Shown: in pieces, positions 32,117 through 41,598 of the stretch
Numbering within the stretch: the first letter of the stretch is position 1
Layout of the letters: each line of letters starts with the position of its first letter
Source: JBMHDN01 sp049889355
GTDB taxonomy: Bacteria; Pseudomonadota; Alphaproteobacteria; Puniceispirillales; Puniceispirillaceae
Length of the DNA: 56,490 nt
Assembly: GCA_049889355.1 (NCBI GenBank)
Contig: JBMHDN010000005.1
Location: 1-56,490 of the forward strand
Direction: 5' to 3'
Notes under the pieces: generated by a model
The model's input: the letters and a program-made list of their open reading frames with translations, nothing else
Told to the model about the DNA's origin: nothing
Databases searched by the model: none
Program-made: the position numbers and the translations under genes

Positions 32117-33436
32117 ATGAAGCAACAAATGATGCGTCGCACAGCGGTGGTGTTGGCAGCTGTATTTCTGGCAGGGTGTACCGCCCCTGAAATTATTTTG
32201 CCTGGCAAGAGAGAAGCGGTGATTGCACCGATTGATCAGGCGCAAATCGATAAGGCAGCAGCCCTTGAAGGGGCCGGGTTAGAAACCGCCACATCACTCA
32301 ATCTGGCAGGTCATGTAGGTGGTGATTCCGGTCATGCTGGCGGCCACCGCACCTTTGAGGGGCAAGGCCGCACCTTGTGGTCTGCACGCATTGCAGGGGC
32401 TGGTGATGCGACGGTTGAGCTGGCTGTCCCTGTGGTCAGTGATGGTAGGGTCCTCGCCCTTGGAGCAGATGGTCTGTTGTCCGCCTTTGATTTGGCGAAT
32501 GGCAAAGAGGCCTGGTCTCATGCGCTTACCGTTCGTGATGACGACCCGCTACCCGGGGTGGCAGGTGGTATCGCTGCCAATGATGAATTTGTGCTGGCGC
32601 ATGCGGCGACCAAGACATTAACCGCGTTGGATGTGCGTTCAGGCGAAATGCGCTGGGAGATTACGCATCGCGAGCCTTTGCGCGGCGGGCCGACTTTAGT
32701 CGGTGAGCGCGGTGTCGCGGTGACAGATATCAATGGGCGCATTTATGTATATCGCACAGATGATGGCTCGCTGGTCTGGCAGAGAACGGGCGTGCCGAGC
32801 AATACTGTTGTGTTTGGGACACCGGCGCCTGCTTATGCGTTTGGCCAGTTGGTTGTCGCTGGCTCTGGCGGTGAGGTATCGGTACATGATGCGGCCACGG
32901 GTGATTTAAGCTGGGCAGATTCGCTTGCCAGCTTTAACCCGCGCACACCTGTTGAACAATTGGGTGATGTGCGTGCACATCCGGTTATCCATGATCAGCA
33001 GGTGTTTTTTGTCAGCCAGTCTGGACGGATGGTCGCCTATCAGCTGAATGCAGGCTTCCAGCTCTGGGAATTTCCGGTATCCAGCATTGAAATGCCATGG
33101 GTCGCAGGGGCCAGCATTTTTGTAGTTACCCTTGATGGGCGCTTATATAATTTGCGCCGCGAAGATGGCGCGGTGCGCTGGGTTGCTGAATTGCCTGGTG
33201 CGTTGCCAGCAGGTGTGGTCCCAGGCGGAACTGTGCCGCGTTTTGTTGGTCCGTTCGTATCGAATGATCAGGTACATGTGATTTCCAAATCAGGCCGGCT
33301 TTATAGCTTTGATGCGGATAGCGGCAGCGCGGTTGGTGATTTTAATGTCGGCCAGAATATTACCACACCACCACAACTGGCAGATGGTAAGCTGATTGTC
33401 TTATCTGCAAATGGCCAGCTGCGTGTTTTTGAGTAG
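32117..33436 (+). CDS. bamB: Outer-membrane assembly lipoprotein BamB (PQQ-like beta-propeller)
   Basis: I place the start at ATG 32117, with AGGA 7-8 bases upstream, giving 439 residues; an in-frame ATG lies at 32099. A lipoprotein signal peptide ends at the lipobox LAGC with Cys21. The rest is a WD-like beta-propeller with repeated PQQ-type blades (A-L-G-A-D-G-L-L-S-A-F-D, A-L-D-V-R-S-G-E-M-R-W, Y-R-T-D-D-G-S-L-V-W, and others). BamB is an accessory scaffold of the BAM complex that inserts beta-barrel proteins in the outer membrane. Gene order with yfgM and der is the usual one. Confidence 0.92.
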   Translation: MKQQMMRRTAVVLAAVFLAGCTAPEIILPGKREAVIAPIDQAQIDKAAALEGAGLETATSLNLAGHVGGDSGHAGGHRTFEGQGRTLWSARIAGAGDATVELAVPVVSDGRVLALGADGLLSAFDLANGKEAWSHALTVRDDDPLPGVAGGIAANDEFVLAHAATKTLTALDVRSGEMRWEITHREPLRGGPTLVGERGVAVTDINGRIYVYRTDDGSLVWQRTGVPSNTVVFGTPAPAYAFGQLVVAGSGGEVSVHDAATGDLSWADSLASFNPRTPVEQLGDVRAHPVIHDQQVFFVSQSGRMVAYQLNAGFQLWEFPVSSIEMPWVAGASIFVVTLDGRLYNLRREDGAVRWVAELPGALPAGVVPGGTVPRFVGPFVSNDQVHVISKSGRLYSFDADSGSAVGDFNVGQNITTPPQLADGKLIVLSANGQLRVFE

Positions 33437-33545
33437 CTCTTATTGCGGTAAAAAAGGCCTTAATTTAAATAGGGCTTGATTGAAAAGCTTGAGATGGGCA
33501 GGCAGGTGATAAGCCCTGCATAACAAGCGAAAACAGGATGAGTAT

Positions 33546-35030
33546 ATGTCGGTTACTGTTGCCATTATCGGCCGTCCGAATGTCGGTAAATCAACGCTGT
33601 TCAATCGTCTGATTGGTGCACGCCATGCCATTGTGGATGACCAGCCTGGCGTGACACGTGATCGCCGCGAAGGAGAGGCACGGCTAGCGGAAATGCGCTT
33701 TCGCCTGTTTGATACAGCTGGTCTGGAAACAGCAAAATCAGGCACATTAGAAGATCGGATGCGCGCCCAAACCCAAGCGGCGATTGACGAGGCTGATATC
33801 ACCTTCATGGTGATTGACGGGCGTGCCGGACTTTTACCTGATGACAGCTTTTTTGCGACGCTTTTGCGTAAATCAGGTGTGCCAACTATCCTGCTGGTCA
33901 ATAAATGTGAAGGCAGGGCTGGCGATTCAACATTGGCTGAAGCCTGGTCCTTGGGGCTGGGGACACCTGTGCCAATATCAGCGGCACATGGTGATGGCCT
34001 GATTGATATTCATGATGCGGTCCAAGCCCTGTCACGCGATTTGGGCCTTGAAGCGCTATTATTTGCTGAGGCAGATGCCGAGAAGGCGGCTGCCAAGGCC
34101 GCCGCAGAGGCAATCGAAGATGACACGGATGAAGAGGGCGCTGAAGACGGCGATCTCGAGCTGATTGACGGTGATTATGAAGGCTTTGATGAGAGCTATA
34201 TCGAAGAAGAGCCAGAAGATGCAGGGGCGATGCGCATTGCCATTGTCGGACGTCCAAATATGGGTAAATCAACCTTGATTAACAGCCTGTTGGGCGAATC
34301 GCGTCTGTTGACCGGACCAGAAGCCGGCATTACGCGCGATTCCATTACCGTGCCTTTCCATTTCAAAGGACGAGATTACGAGCTGGCCGATACAGCTGGC
34401 ATGCGCCGTTCTGCGCGTATTTCAGATAAGGTTGAGCGGCTGATGGTGCATGATGCCCAGCGTGCTATTCAATTTGCCAAAGTCTGTGTGTTGATGCTCG
34501 ATGCACGCCAGCCACCCCACAAGCAAGATATGGTGATTGCCCGTCATATCGCTGATGAAGGGCGCGCTTTGGTGATTGCCGCAAATATGTGGGATGATGT
34601 TGAAGATAAGCAAGCCTCCCTGCGTCAGATCAGTGACAGGCTCCAAACCTCGCTGGCGCAATTGCGCGGTGTCCCTGTTGTGCCAATTTCAGGGCTTTAT
34701 AAGCAAGGGCTGGACAAGTTGTTTCGTGCGGTGAATCAGATTGAAGAAATTTGGCGCTATCGCATTTCAACTTCCCAGCTAAACCGCTGGCTAGAACCGA
34801 TGCTTGAAGCACATCCGCCGCCGCTTGTACAAGGCCGGCGTCTGCGCATTCGCTATATGACTCAGATTAAATCGCGGCCGCCAACATTTGCGCTTTTCGC
34901 CTCTAAGCCGCTCGATTTACCAGAAAGCTATCTACGCTATCTGATTGGGGGGCTGCGTCAGGATTTCGGGCTGGAAGGGATTCCAATCCGGATGGTGGTA
35001 CGCAAAGGCAATAACCCTTACGCGAAATAA
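33546..35030 (+). CDS. der: Ribosome-assembly GTPase Der (EngA)
   Basis: This 494-aa protein has two tandem GTPase domains and a C-terminal KH-like domain. Domain 1 has G1 GRPNVGKST, G3 DTAG and G4 NKCE. The acidic linker (about residues 177-228) is long and Glu/Asp/Ala-rich. Domain 2 has G1 GRPNMGKST, G3 DTAGM, but a G4 that reads NMWD rather than the usual NKWD. Der is essential for 50S subunit maturation. The Lys-to-Met change in G4 of domain 2 is unusual and could affect guanine binding; the rest of the domain looks intact. Convergent with the N-formylglutamate amidohydrolase gene, 2 bases apart. Confidence 0.95.
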   Translation: MSVTVAIIGRPNVGKSTLFNRLIGARHAIVDDQPGVTRDRREGEARLAEMRFRLFDTAGLETAKSGTLEDRMRAQTQAAIDEADITFMVIDGRAGLLPDDSFFATLLRKSGVPTILLVNKCEGRAGDSTLAEAWSLGLGTPVPISAAHGDGLIDIHDAVQALSRDLGLEALLFAEADAEKAAAKAAAEAIEDDTDEEGAEDGDLELIDGDYEGFDESYIEEEPEDAGAMRIAIVGRPNMGKSTLINSLLGESRLLTGPEAGITRDSITVPFHFKGRDYELADTAGMRRSARISDKVERLMVHDAQRAIQFAKVCVLMLDARQPPHKQDMVIARHIADEGRALVIAANMWDDVEDKQASLRQISDRLQTSLAQLRGVPVVPISGLYKQGLDKLFRAVNQIEEIWRYRISTSQLNRWLEPMLEAHPPPLVQGRRLRIRYMTQIKSRPPTFALFASKPLDLPESYLRYLIGGLRQDFGLEGIPIRMVVRKGNNPYAK

Positions 35031-35032
35031 GC

Positions 35033-35998
35033 TCAGCCAAGATAGCTATTGAGGTGGGTTGCGGTGCGATCCAGCCATTGGCCGAGCCGCATCAGCGCAG
35101 CACTGTCCAGTGCCTTGCTTTTGCCAGTACGCGTTTGGTAAAGGCGCCTGTTAAATTCGATTTGAACCACTTCAATTTGTGCTGCCGCTATGGGCGGTCT
35201 ATCATTGTCAATGGGCAGGCGCGCATAATGGCGGGTGATATACCCCCCTGCATAGGGCCGGTTCCAATCATAGCTGAGACCCACTTCCTCTGCCATCTTG
35301 TTCAAGCGCAATGTGATATCGCTTCTGCAGCTTGCCTGATGCATATTGCCAAAGACGATATCAGGCAGTTGCCGCGCTGTATTATCATCTGGCATCGAAT
35401 GAATATCCAGCAATAAGACGCGGCTATGATGCGAGGCGGCTTCCAGCAATTTTGTTGTCAGCATCTGGTGAAAGCTTGCATGGAATGATGACAGCCAGCT
35501 TTCTATCAGCGCAGGCGGAAGCGTCCTATTAAAAAGCTGTTTCCGGCTGGCCGACAAGCGAGGGACAACACCGTACCCAGCGTCAATAAAACGTTGCCAA
35601 TAGTCCTTGCGTCCTGTCCGGTGCGCACCTGTTATCATCGGGTCGAGCGTGTCTTCTGGTCTGTTTACATCAACAATCGCACGTGAAACCGGCTGGATGA
35701 GCAGCTGATGCGCAGGGCCCAATTGCTGGCAAATCTCAAATGTCCCTGTATCTTCGAGCGTTTGACTTTCAGCTAGATCGCACAAAAAGGGTTCAGCTGA
35801 ACGCGGAAAATATCGGCCACCATGCGGCAGAGATAAAATCACTGGCGGCACCTGGTCTGACGCGGCTGAAAAAGCAGGTTGAAGGCGCGGATCTGCATCG
35901 TCCAGAAACAAAGAGCCAATATGCCTGGCTCTAGTATCTGCCAAGCTTTCCTGTAGATAGCTTGTTTTTTTTGAAGAGTTGATTTGCGCATATATCAT
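35033..35998 (-). CDS. N-formylglutamate amidohydrolase family protein
   Basis: This 321-aa protein carries family motifs in order: LSLPHGGRYFP (about 55-65), a V-D-V-N-R-P segment, the D-I-H-S-M-P metal/catalytic motif near 200, and the G-G-Y-I-T-R-H-Y segment. Such zinc hydrolases release formate from N-formylglutamate at the end of histidine degradation, or act on related N-acyl amino acids. No hut genes are in the window, so the substrate is uncertain. The first ~35 residues are poorly conserved, and a start downstream of 35998 is possible. Confidence 0.82.
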   Translation of the reverse strand: MIYAQINSSKKTSYLQESLADTRARHIGSLFLDDADPRLQPAFSAASDQVPPVILSLPHGGRYFPRSAEPFLCDLAESQTLEDTGTFEICQQLGPAHQLLIQPVSRAIVDVNRPEDTLDPMITGAHRTGRKDYWQRFIDAGYGVVPRLSASRKQLFNRTLPPALIESWLSSFHASFHQMLTTKLLEAASHHSRVLLLDIHSMPDDNTARQLPDIVFGNMHQASCRSDITLRLNKMAEEVGLSYDWNRPYAGGYITRHYARLPIDNDRPPIAAAQIEVVQIEFNRRLYQTRTGKSKALDSAALMRLGQWLDRTATHLNSYLG

Positions 35999-36152
35999 AG
36001 GGTGAATTTACGTTATTCAATGAATTTCACCAAAGCTGAAATTGATCTTTTTTGGAAATTTGCACGTGACATCAGGTTTTGCACGCCTCGTTTGAGGCTT
36101 GACTTGCGTCTGTGTTATGCTAAATCTGTCGCCTGAAGTAGCAGTGCACAGT

Positions 36153-36227
36153 GGAGCGTTAGCTCAGCGGGAGAGCACCACGTTGACATCGTGGGGGTCA
36201 CTAGTTCGATCCTAGTACGCTCCACCA
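36153..36227 (+). tRNA. tRNA-Val (anticodon GAC)
   Basis: The cloverleaf is complete. Acceptor GGAGCGT/ACGCTCC, D arm GCTC/GAGC with GG in the loop, anticodon stem CCACG/CGTGG, loop TTGACAT with anticodon GAC (36185-36187), T arm ACTAG-TTCGATC-CTAGT, and encoded CCA. Confidence 0.97.
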
Positions 36228-36244
36228 TCTGCTTATCAAACAAG

Positions 36245-36272
36245 CGGCCCCTTTTTGGGGCCGTTTTGTTTT
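36245..36272 (+). terminator. Strong intrinsic terminator after tRNA-Val
   Basis: CGGCCCC (36245-36251) and GGGGCCG (36257-36263) form a seven-base G/C stem with a TTTTT loop, followed by TTTTGTTTTT. Confidence 0.95.
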
Positions 36273-36376
36273 TGTGCTTCCTGTTTCACTTGCTGGTATT
36301 TGTCTTGCATAATGCATCTTTTTCTCATCTTAGCACGTAAAGAGTTATGAGAAACAGCGAGCGAGAGACAGGATAA

Positions 36377-36922
36377 ATGGCAAGTGAGCAGCCTTCCTAT
36401 CAGATTATATCAGATGCGCGTTTTTCATCTGATCCGGCGATGGAATTACGCCTGTATGACAGGCTTTTGACCGCCAGCCTCAATGTACGTGCACCGACCT
36501 GGCGTGCCGCATCTTCAGCCTCATTTAATTTGCTGGCTGGCTATATTTTTGGCCAGAATAACAGGCAAGAGCGCATCGGCATGACATCACCTGTGGCCAC
36601 CCAGAAAACAGAGCGCGGCTGGCAGGTTCATTTTTTCATGCCATCACGCTATGCCAGTGTGAATTTACCACAGCCAGCTGATGGCCGTATCCAAATAAGT
36701 GTGCGCCCCGCCCTGAGCGTAGCGGCTATCCGCTTTAATGGTGCGGTTTCAGGCATGGCAGGTGAGGTTAATTTTGCCAAAGCAGAAGAGCGGTTGCGTG
36801 CGGCGCTGAAAAAGGCAGGCATTGAGATAGATGGGCTGCCTATCTATGCGGTCTATGATGGTCCCTATACCCGCGCCTTTATGCGCCGAAACGAGGTGAT
36901 GTTGCCTGTCAGGCTTGACTGA
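36377..36922 (+). CDS. SOUL-family heme-binding-like protein
   Basis: This 181-aa protein has the SOUL/HEBP domain over nearly its full length. Typical segments are the mid-protein I-x-M-T-S-P-V-A (about 68-75), V-H-F-F-M-P-S-R-Y after it, and the C-terminal Y-x-x-P-x-T-x-x-F-M-R-R-N-E-V. No signal peptide is visible, so it is probably cytosolic, though related bacterial proteins can be exported. Heme binding is a family property and was not shown from residues here. Monocistronic between tRNA-Val and the convergent galM. Confidence 0.85.
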   Translation: MASEQPSYQIISDARFSSDPAMELRLYDRLLTASLNVRAPTWRAASSASFNLLAGYIFGQNNRQERIGMTSPVATQKTERGWQVHFFMPSRYASVNLPQPADGRIQISVRPALSVAAIRFNGAVSGMAGEVNFAKAEERLRAALKKAGIEIDGLPIYAVYDGPYTRAFMRRNEVMLPVRLD

Positions 36923-36943
36923 CATTATCGCACCTAAATCCCA

Positions 36944-37951
36944 TTATCTCAGCTGAAAGATAAAGCGGCTATGCTGGCTATAGGGATGATCTGCATCAAA
37001 CCGGATAGAGGGAAAATCAGGTCGGTTTGGCGCATCTGGCCAGCATTGTGGCTCAAGGCATAAGCCGGCAAAGGCGCGCATTGCCTGTCCGTTCAAATCC
37101 AAACCTGCATCTGTGCTGCCAAGCCCTTGCCCAAGATAACATTGCAAGCCAGGCTGATCGCTCCATATTTCGAGCATCGCCAGGCTCTGGTCAGAAGAAA
37201 GACAGGCCATTTTTTGAAGTTCGGTCTGTTTAGCGCGGCTGATACAATAATTTTGGTCAAGCGGCGGGTGCGTGCCATCTATGAACGGCAGCACAGGCTT
37301 GGGGTTCTGAAAATTATATATCGTGTTCTCAACTGGCAATATCACACCAGTGGGCACATTTTTTGGTGACACTTCTGTTATCTCATCAGCCAGGATTTGA
37401 AGATGATGGTGTCGTACATCTCTATGCCCATCCAGATTAAAATAAGGGTGAGTGAGCATATTACACAAGCTGGGCCTGTCGGTTGTTGCCCGCATCTCGA
37501 TATCCAGCTGTCCATATGCTGTGATGCTATAGCTGACCTGAAAATGGCGGTTGCCTGGCAAGCCTGTCTCGCCCTTTTTTAAAGTGCAAGATAAGGTCGC
37601 GCTCTTAGCGTCAATCTCTTCTAATTCCCAAAATCTCTTACCGAGCCCTGCTGGCCCACTATGCAGATGATTATCTAAGGCTACTTCGTTTTTCTCCAAA
37701 CGTAAGGACCGGCCATCCAGCATGGCCTGACCGCCGGATATGCGGTTTGCAACAGGGCCGGCAATCGCGCCCAAATGCTCGGTGTCGCGCATATAGTCAG
37801 CTGGATTTTGAAAGCCGATAATAAGTGGGTGCAGGTGGCCATCCAGCCGGATATCGACTAGACATGCACCATAATCAAGAAAAGTGATATGGAGCCCAGC
37901 GGCACTGAGCTGATAGGATTTTGGTTCTCGACTTAGGCTGGCTTGGGTCAT
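36944..37951 (-). CDS. galM: Aldose 1-epimerase (galactose mutarotase)
   Basis: This 335-aa beta-sandwich protein has mutarotase motifs: N-R-I-S-G-G (substrate Arg, about 69-74), H-L-H-S-G-P-A-G-L-G-K near 95, THPYFNLDG near 168 with the catalytic His, and the catalytic Glu in G-L-C-L-E-P-Q near 304. It interconverts alpha and beta anomers of aldoses such as galactose and glucose. Its ATG overlaps the glpK stop (ATGA), so it is co-translated with glycerol kinase, an uncommon partner; galE is far away at 9044. Confidence 0.9.
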   Translation of the reverse strand: MTQASLSREPKSYQLSAAGLHITFLDYGACLVDIRLDGHLHPLIIGFQNPADYMRDTEHLGAIAGPVANRISGGQAMLDGRSLRLEKNEVALDNHLHSGPAGLGKRFWELEEIDAKSATLSCTLKKGETGLPGNRHFQVSYSITAYGQLDIEMRATTDRPSLCNMLTHPYFNLDGHRDVRHHHLQILADEITEVSPKNVPTGVILPVENTIYNFQNPKPVLPFIDGTHPPLDQNYCISRAKQTELQKMACLSSDQSLAMLEIWSDQPGLQCYLGQGLGSTDAGLDLNGQAMRAFAGLCLEPQCWPDAPNRPDFPSIRFDADHPYSQHSRFIFQLR

Positions 37952-39429
37952 ACGGGTGATGTGCGGGTACGTGAAACGGCATCGTACCAGCCATTGATCA
38001 GCGCCTCTTTAATATCTGTGTCCATATTTGGCGTGAAGGATTGGTCTAACTGCCACTGGCTGGCAATGTCCTCTAACGATGAAAAGGTGCCATCAGCCAG
38101 CGCCGCCAGCATGGCGGCACCCAGTGCGGTAGTCTCGAGATTTTGTGGCCGATCTACTGGAATAGCCAAAATATTTGATAGAAACTGCATCAGCCAGTTA
38201 TTGGCGGCCATCCCGCCATCTACCCTCAGCTGGGTCGGACGCATGCCGTCTTGGGCCATTGCTTCAAATAAATCATTGGTCTGATAAGCCACTGATTCCA
38301 AGGCGGCGCGGATAAATTCGCGCGGGCCTGTATCACGTGTCATGCCATATATTGCGCCTCTGGCCTCTGCATCCCAATGTGGCGCACCGAGCCCTGTAAA
38401 GGCAGGGACCAGATACACACCGCCATTATCAGACTGGCTGGCGGCGATATCTTCGCTATCGCCTGCCTTTTCAACCAGCCCCATGCTGTCGCGCAGCCAC
38501 TGCACCACCGCACCGGCAATAAAAATAGACCCTTCAAGCGCATAGGCACGCTTGCCATTTAATTGCCAGGCCACCGTCGAGAGCAGTTTATTCTTGGATT
38601 GCAGAATCTCATCGCCGGTGTTCAAAATGACAAAACAGCCTGTCCCATAGGTGGATTTGATACTGCCCGGGGTGATGCAGGCCTGCCCTATAGCCGCGCT
38701 CTGCTGGTCACCAATCGCAGATAAGATAGGCAAGGCTTGGCCAAGCACACGCTCTGAGACGCCAAGCTGTCCAGCGCAATCCACCACCTCAGGCAGGATT
38801 GCTTGCGGCACGTCAAATAGGGCACACAAAGCATCATCCCACTGGCCAGTCTCAATGTTCAGTAAGCTGGTGCGGGCTGCATTACTGGCATCACTGATAT
38901 GGCATGCGCCCTCTGTTAGCCGCCAAATTAGAAAGGATTCAACCGTGCCAAATGCCAGTTCACCTGCTTCTGCAGCCGCGCGTGCGCCTTCTATTTCATT
39001 CAAAATCCAGCGGATTTTACTGGCTGAAAAATAGGGATCGACCACAAGGCCGGCACGTTCTGCAATTATCTGCTCATGGCCAGCATCACGTAGGCTCTGA
39101 CAAAAATCTGAGGTCCGCCTGTCCTGCCAGACAATCGCATTATAGATTGCTTTACCTGTTTTACGATTCCAGACAATCGTAGTCTCACGCTGGTTTGTGA
39201 TACCGATCCCAGACACGGTGAGGCCTTTGTCTTGTGCCTGTTCTAACACCTGCCGGCTGACATTTACAGTGGTTGACCAGATTTCCTCAGGGTCATGTTC
39301 AACCCAGCCTGATTGCGGAAAAATTTGGGTGAATTCTTCTTGTGCGCTCAGCAATGCCTGACCTGTGCTGTCGAACAAAATTGCCCTGCTGCTGGTGGTT
39401 CCCTGATCAATAGCAAGATATGTTTTCAC
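37948..39429 (-). CDS. glpK: Glycerol kinase
   Basis: I choose GTG 39429 as start: GAGGG lies 7 bases upstream and the protein then begins KTYLAIDQGTTSSR right at the family N-terminus (493 aa). A longer in-frame ATG start at 39471 adds 14 unrelated residues. The FGGY kinase fold has the phosphate-1 motif DQGTTSSR, substrate contacts in NQRET, the motif G-D-Q-Q-S-A near 245 and the ATP-binding L-R-V-D-G-G-M-A-A-N near 400. It makes sn-glycerol-3-phosphate, substrate of the divergent GlpD. The 109-base gap to glpD should hold control sites for both. Confidence 0.95.
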   Translation of the reverse strand: MKTYLAIDQGTTSSRAILFDSTGQALLSAQEEFTQIFPQSGWVEHDPEEIWSTTVNVSRQVLEQAQDKGLTVSGIGITNQRETTIVWNRKTGKAIYNAIVWQDRRTSDFCQSLRDAGHEQIIAERAGLVVDPYFSASKIRWILNEIEGARAAAEAGELAFGTVESFLIWRLTEGACHISDASNAARTSLLNIETGQWDDALCALFDVPQAILPEVVDCAGQLGVSERVLGQALPILSAIGDQQSAAIGQACITPGSIKSTYGTGCFVILNTGDEILQSKNKLLSTVAWQLNGKRAYALEGSIFIAGAVVQWLRDSMGLVEKAGDSEDIAASQSDNGGVYLVPAFTGLGAPHWDAEARGAIYGMTRDTGPREFIRAALESVAYQTNDLFEAMAQDGMRPTQLRVDGGMAANNWLMQFLSNILAIPVDRPQNLETTALGAAMLAALADGTFSSLEDIASQWQLDQSFTPNMDTDIKEALINGWYDAVSRTRTSPV

Positions 39430-39538
39430 GGCATGACCCTCATGTTCAAAATCACATAAAAAAACAGCCATAGAGGCGCTGATATATGCTAATAGACTAG
39501 CGGGGGTCGGAAGCTTCTGGCAATAGACGAGTTAAAGG

Positions 39539-41092
39539 ATGCATGGATTTCCTGATACGCAGAAAAATAGTCAAGTGAACACCGATTATGACCTGGTCAT
39601 CATTGGTGGCGGCATTAATGGTGCTGGGATAGCGCGAGATGCTGCGGGACGCGGCTATCGTGTTTGCCTTGTTGAAAAAAGTGATTTTGGTTCAGCCACT
39701 AGCGCAGCAAGCACCAAGCTCATTCATGGCGGCCTTCGCTATTTAGAACATTATGCTTTTCGCCTTGTACGCGAGTCATTGCAAGAGCGGGCCGTGCTTT
39801 TAAAAATGGCTCCACATATCATTTGGCCAATGCGCTTTATCCTGCCGCATCATAAGGGATTGCGACCCGCCTGGTTGATCCGCCTCGGTCTGTGGCTCTA
39901 TGATCATCTGGGTGGCCGCCAGCCAGTACCGAAATCAGAATATTTGCATTTTAAATCACATCCTGCTGGCGCGCTGATAAAATCTGACTTTGAGACCGGC
40001 TTTGCCTATTCAGATTGCTGGGTAGAAGATAGCCGTCTTGTGGTGCTGAATTTACGTGATGCAGAAAGGCTCGGCGCTGAGGTCTTTAATGGCACACAGC
40101 TGGTATCTGCCAGCGCCGCAGATGATATCTGGCATCTTGAGTTATCTTCTGAAAATGGTCCGCGCAGCATCACATCAAAAATGTTGGTCAATGCAGCAGG
40201 TCCTTGGGGTGTTGATGTATTACAACGTCTTAAATCTGAGCAAACACCTACAAATCAGCCTTCTGCAAAGCTGCGCCTGATAAAGGGCAGTCATCTGATC
40301 ATCAACCGGAAATTGCCGAGTGATGCGGCTTATCTTTTGCAAAATGCAGATGGCCGTATAACCTTTTTGGTCCCTTATGAAGGGGAGTTTACGCTGGTGG
40401 GGACAACAGATGTGGATTTTCACGACTTGCCGGAAAATATAGATATCAGCAAAGATGAAATCGCTTATTTGATGGAGATGGTGAACCCATATCTGCGTTC
40501 GCCAATCACAAGTGATGAAATTGTAGCCAGCTATGCCGGTGTGCGCCCGCTCTATGATGACGGCAAGGGACAAGCAGCCAAGGCCAACCGTGATTATCAT
40601 CTGGAATTGGATAACAGCTATGGGGCCAGCCTGTTAAATGTGTTTGGTGGGAAGCTGACCACCTACCGCAGGCTAGCTGAATCAGCCCTTAGCCACATTA
40701 ATCAGGCTTTTGGTCAATCTGCGGCAAGCTGGACAGGAACGGTTTGTCTGCCAGGAGGGGATTTTGGATCGCTCGGGCAAGACGGGCTGGCCCGCAAGCT
40801 ACAACAGCAAATCAGTGATATGCCAGATAGAGTGGCTTTGCGTCTGGTGCGTGCTTATGGGACGGATTGCCAAATGTTTCTGGGGCAGGCTGATAAGATG
40901 GCTGCCTTGGGTCAGGATTTCGGCTATGGCCTGAGCGAGGCAGAATTGCGCTATCTGATTGATGTTGAATATGCCAAAACAGCAGAAGATATTCTCTATC
41001 GCCGATCAAAACTCTATCTGCATCTCGACAATACAGCCCAACAGCATATTGCCGATTGGGTGAAAGATTATATTCAGCAAGGCAGAGCCTGA
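39539..41092 (+). CDS. glpD: Aerobic glycerol-3-phosphate dehydrogenase
   Basis: This 517-aa FAD-dependent enzyme has the dinucleotide motif G-G-G-I-N-G-A-G near residue 22 and the FAD_oxidored signature with S-A-A-S-T-K-L-I-H-G-G-L-R-Y (about 55-68). The C-terminal DAO_C domain covers about 390-505. It oxidises glycerol-3-phosphate to dihydroxyacetone phosphate at the inner membrane and reduces quinone. With glpK it makes a complete glycerol-use pair; no glpF transporter is in the window. The start at ATG 39539 is preceded by a GAG-rich stretch; the stop overlaps the mmcB start. Confidence 0.95.
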   Translation: MHGFPDTQKNSQVNTDYDLVIIGGGINGAGIARDAAGRGYRVCLVEKSDFGSATSAASTKLIHGGLRYLEHYAFRLVRESLQERAVLLKMAPHIIWPMRFILPHHKGLRPAWLIRLGLWLYDHLGGRQPVPKSEYLHFKSHPAGALIKSDFETGFAYSDCWVEDSRLVVLNLRDAERLGAEVFNGTQLVSASAADDIWHLELSSENGPRSITSKMLVNAAGPWGVDVLQRLKSEQTPTNQPSAKLRLIKGSHLIINRKLPSDAAYLLQNADGRITFLVPYEGEFTLVGTTDVDFHDLPENIDISKDEIAYLMEMVNPYLRSPITSDEIVASYAGVRPLYDDGKGQAAKANRDYHLELDNSYGASLLNVFGGKLTTYRRLAESALSHINQAFGQSAASWTGTVCLPGGDFGSLGQDGLARKLQQQISDMPDRVALRLVRAYGTDCQMFLGQADKMAALGQDFGYGLSEAELRYLIDVEYAKTAEDILYRRSKLYLHLDNTAQQHIADWVKDYIQQGRA

Positions 41093-41598
41093 TGCCTGAC
41101 ATGCCACCTATCTTAAATAAGACACATGATGTGGCAGGCCCACTGAACGCAGAGCAAATAAGGCGCAGCGTTGCAGGCTATTTTGATCAGCTTGGCTATG
41201 AGGTGATGGCTGAGTTCACCCTCAAAACAGGACGACGGGTGGATTTGCTGGCCTTTGGTCCGAAGGATGAGGTGGTTATTATAGAGATTAAATCGTCACT
41301 GGCTGATTTTAGGGCAGATCAAAAATGGCAAAGCTATTTGGAATGGGCAGATAGGTTTTTCTTTGCGGTGGCAGAGGGATTTCCAACCGCGCGTCTGCCA
41401 GATGCCAGCAAGGCAGGTATATTAATTACAGATGGCTATGACATTGCTGTGCAACAAGAGGCACCCTATCACAAGCTCAGCGGTCAAAGACGCCAGCATT
41501 TGGTGAAACGGCTTGCACGGACAGCTTTGCGCAGATTGGCCTACCTTTCTGATTTGGGCGTGGCGGTGAGCGCGTCGCAGGAGCGAAATAATGACTGA
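41092..41598 (+). CDS. mmcB: MmcB family DNA repair protein
   Basis: This 168-aa protein has the PD-(D/E)xK-type nuclease core: R-R-V-D-L-L-A-F (metal Asp) followed by V-V-I-I-E-I-K-S-S and D-F-R-A-D-Q-K-W. These match MmcB, a Caulobacter LexA-controlled protein linked to mutagen resistance and translesion repair. The ATG at 41092 overlaps the glpD stop (TGATG); another ATG nine bases downstream is possible. It overlaps the next gene by 8 bases, so glpD-mmcB-sixA form a compact transcription unit. Confidence 0.85.
   Translation: MPDMPPILNKTHDVAGPLNAEQIRRSVAGYFDQLGYEVMAEFTLKTGRRVDLLAFGPKDEVVIIEIKSSLADFRADQKWQSYLEWADRFFFAVAEGFPTARLPDASKAGILITDGYDIAVQQEAPYHKLSGQRRQHLVKRLARTALRRLAYLSDLGVAVSASQERNND

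Noticed and set aside
33437..33545. Terminator between bamB and der
   Set aside because: The GGCCTTAATTTAAATAGGGC stretch gives only a weak, imperfect stem without a T run.
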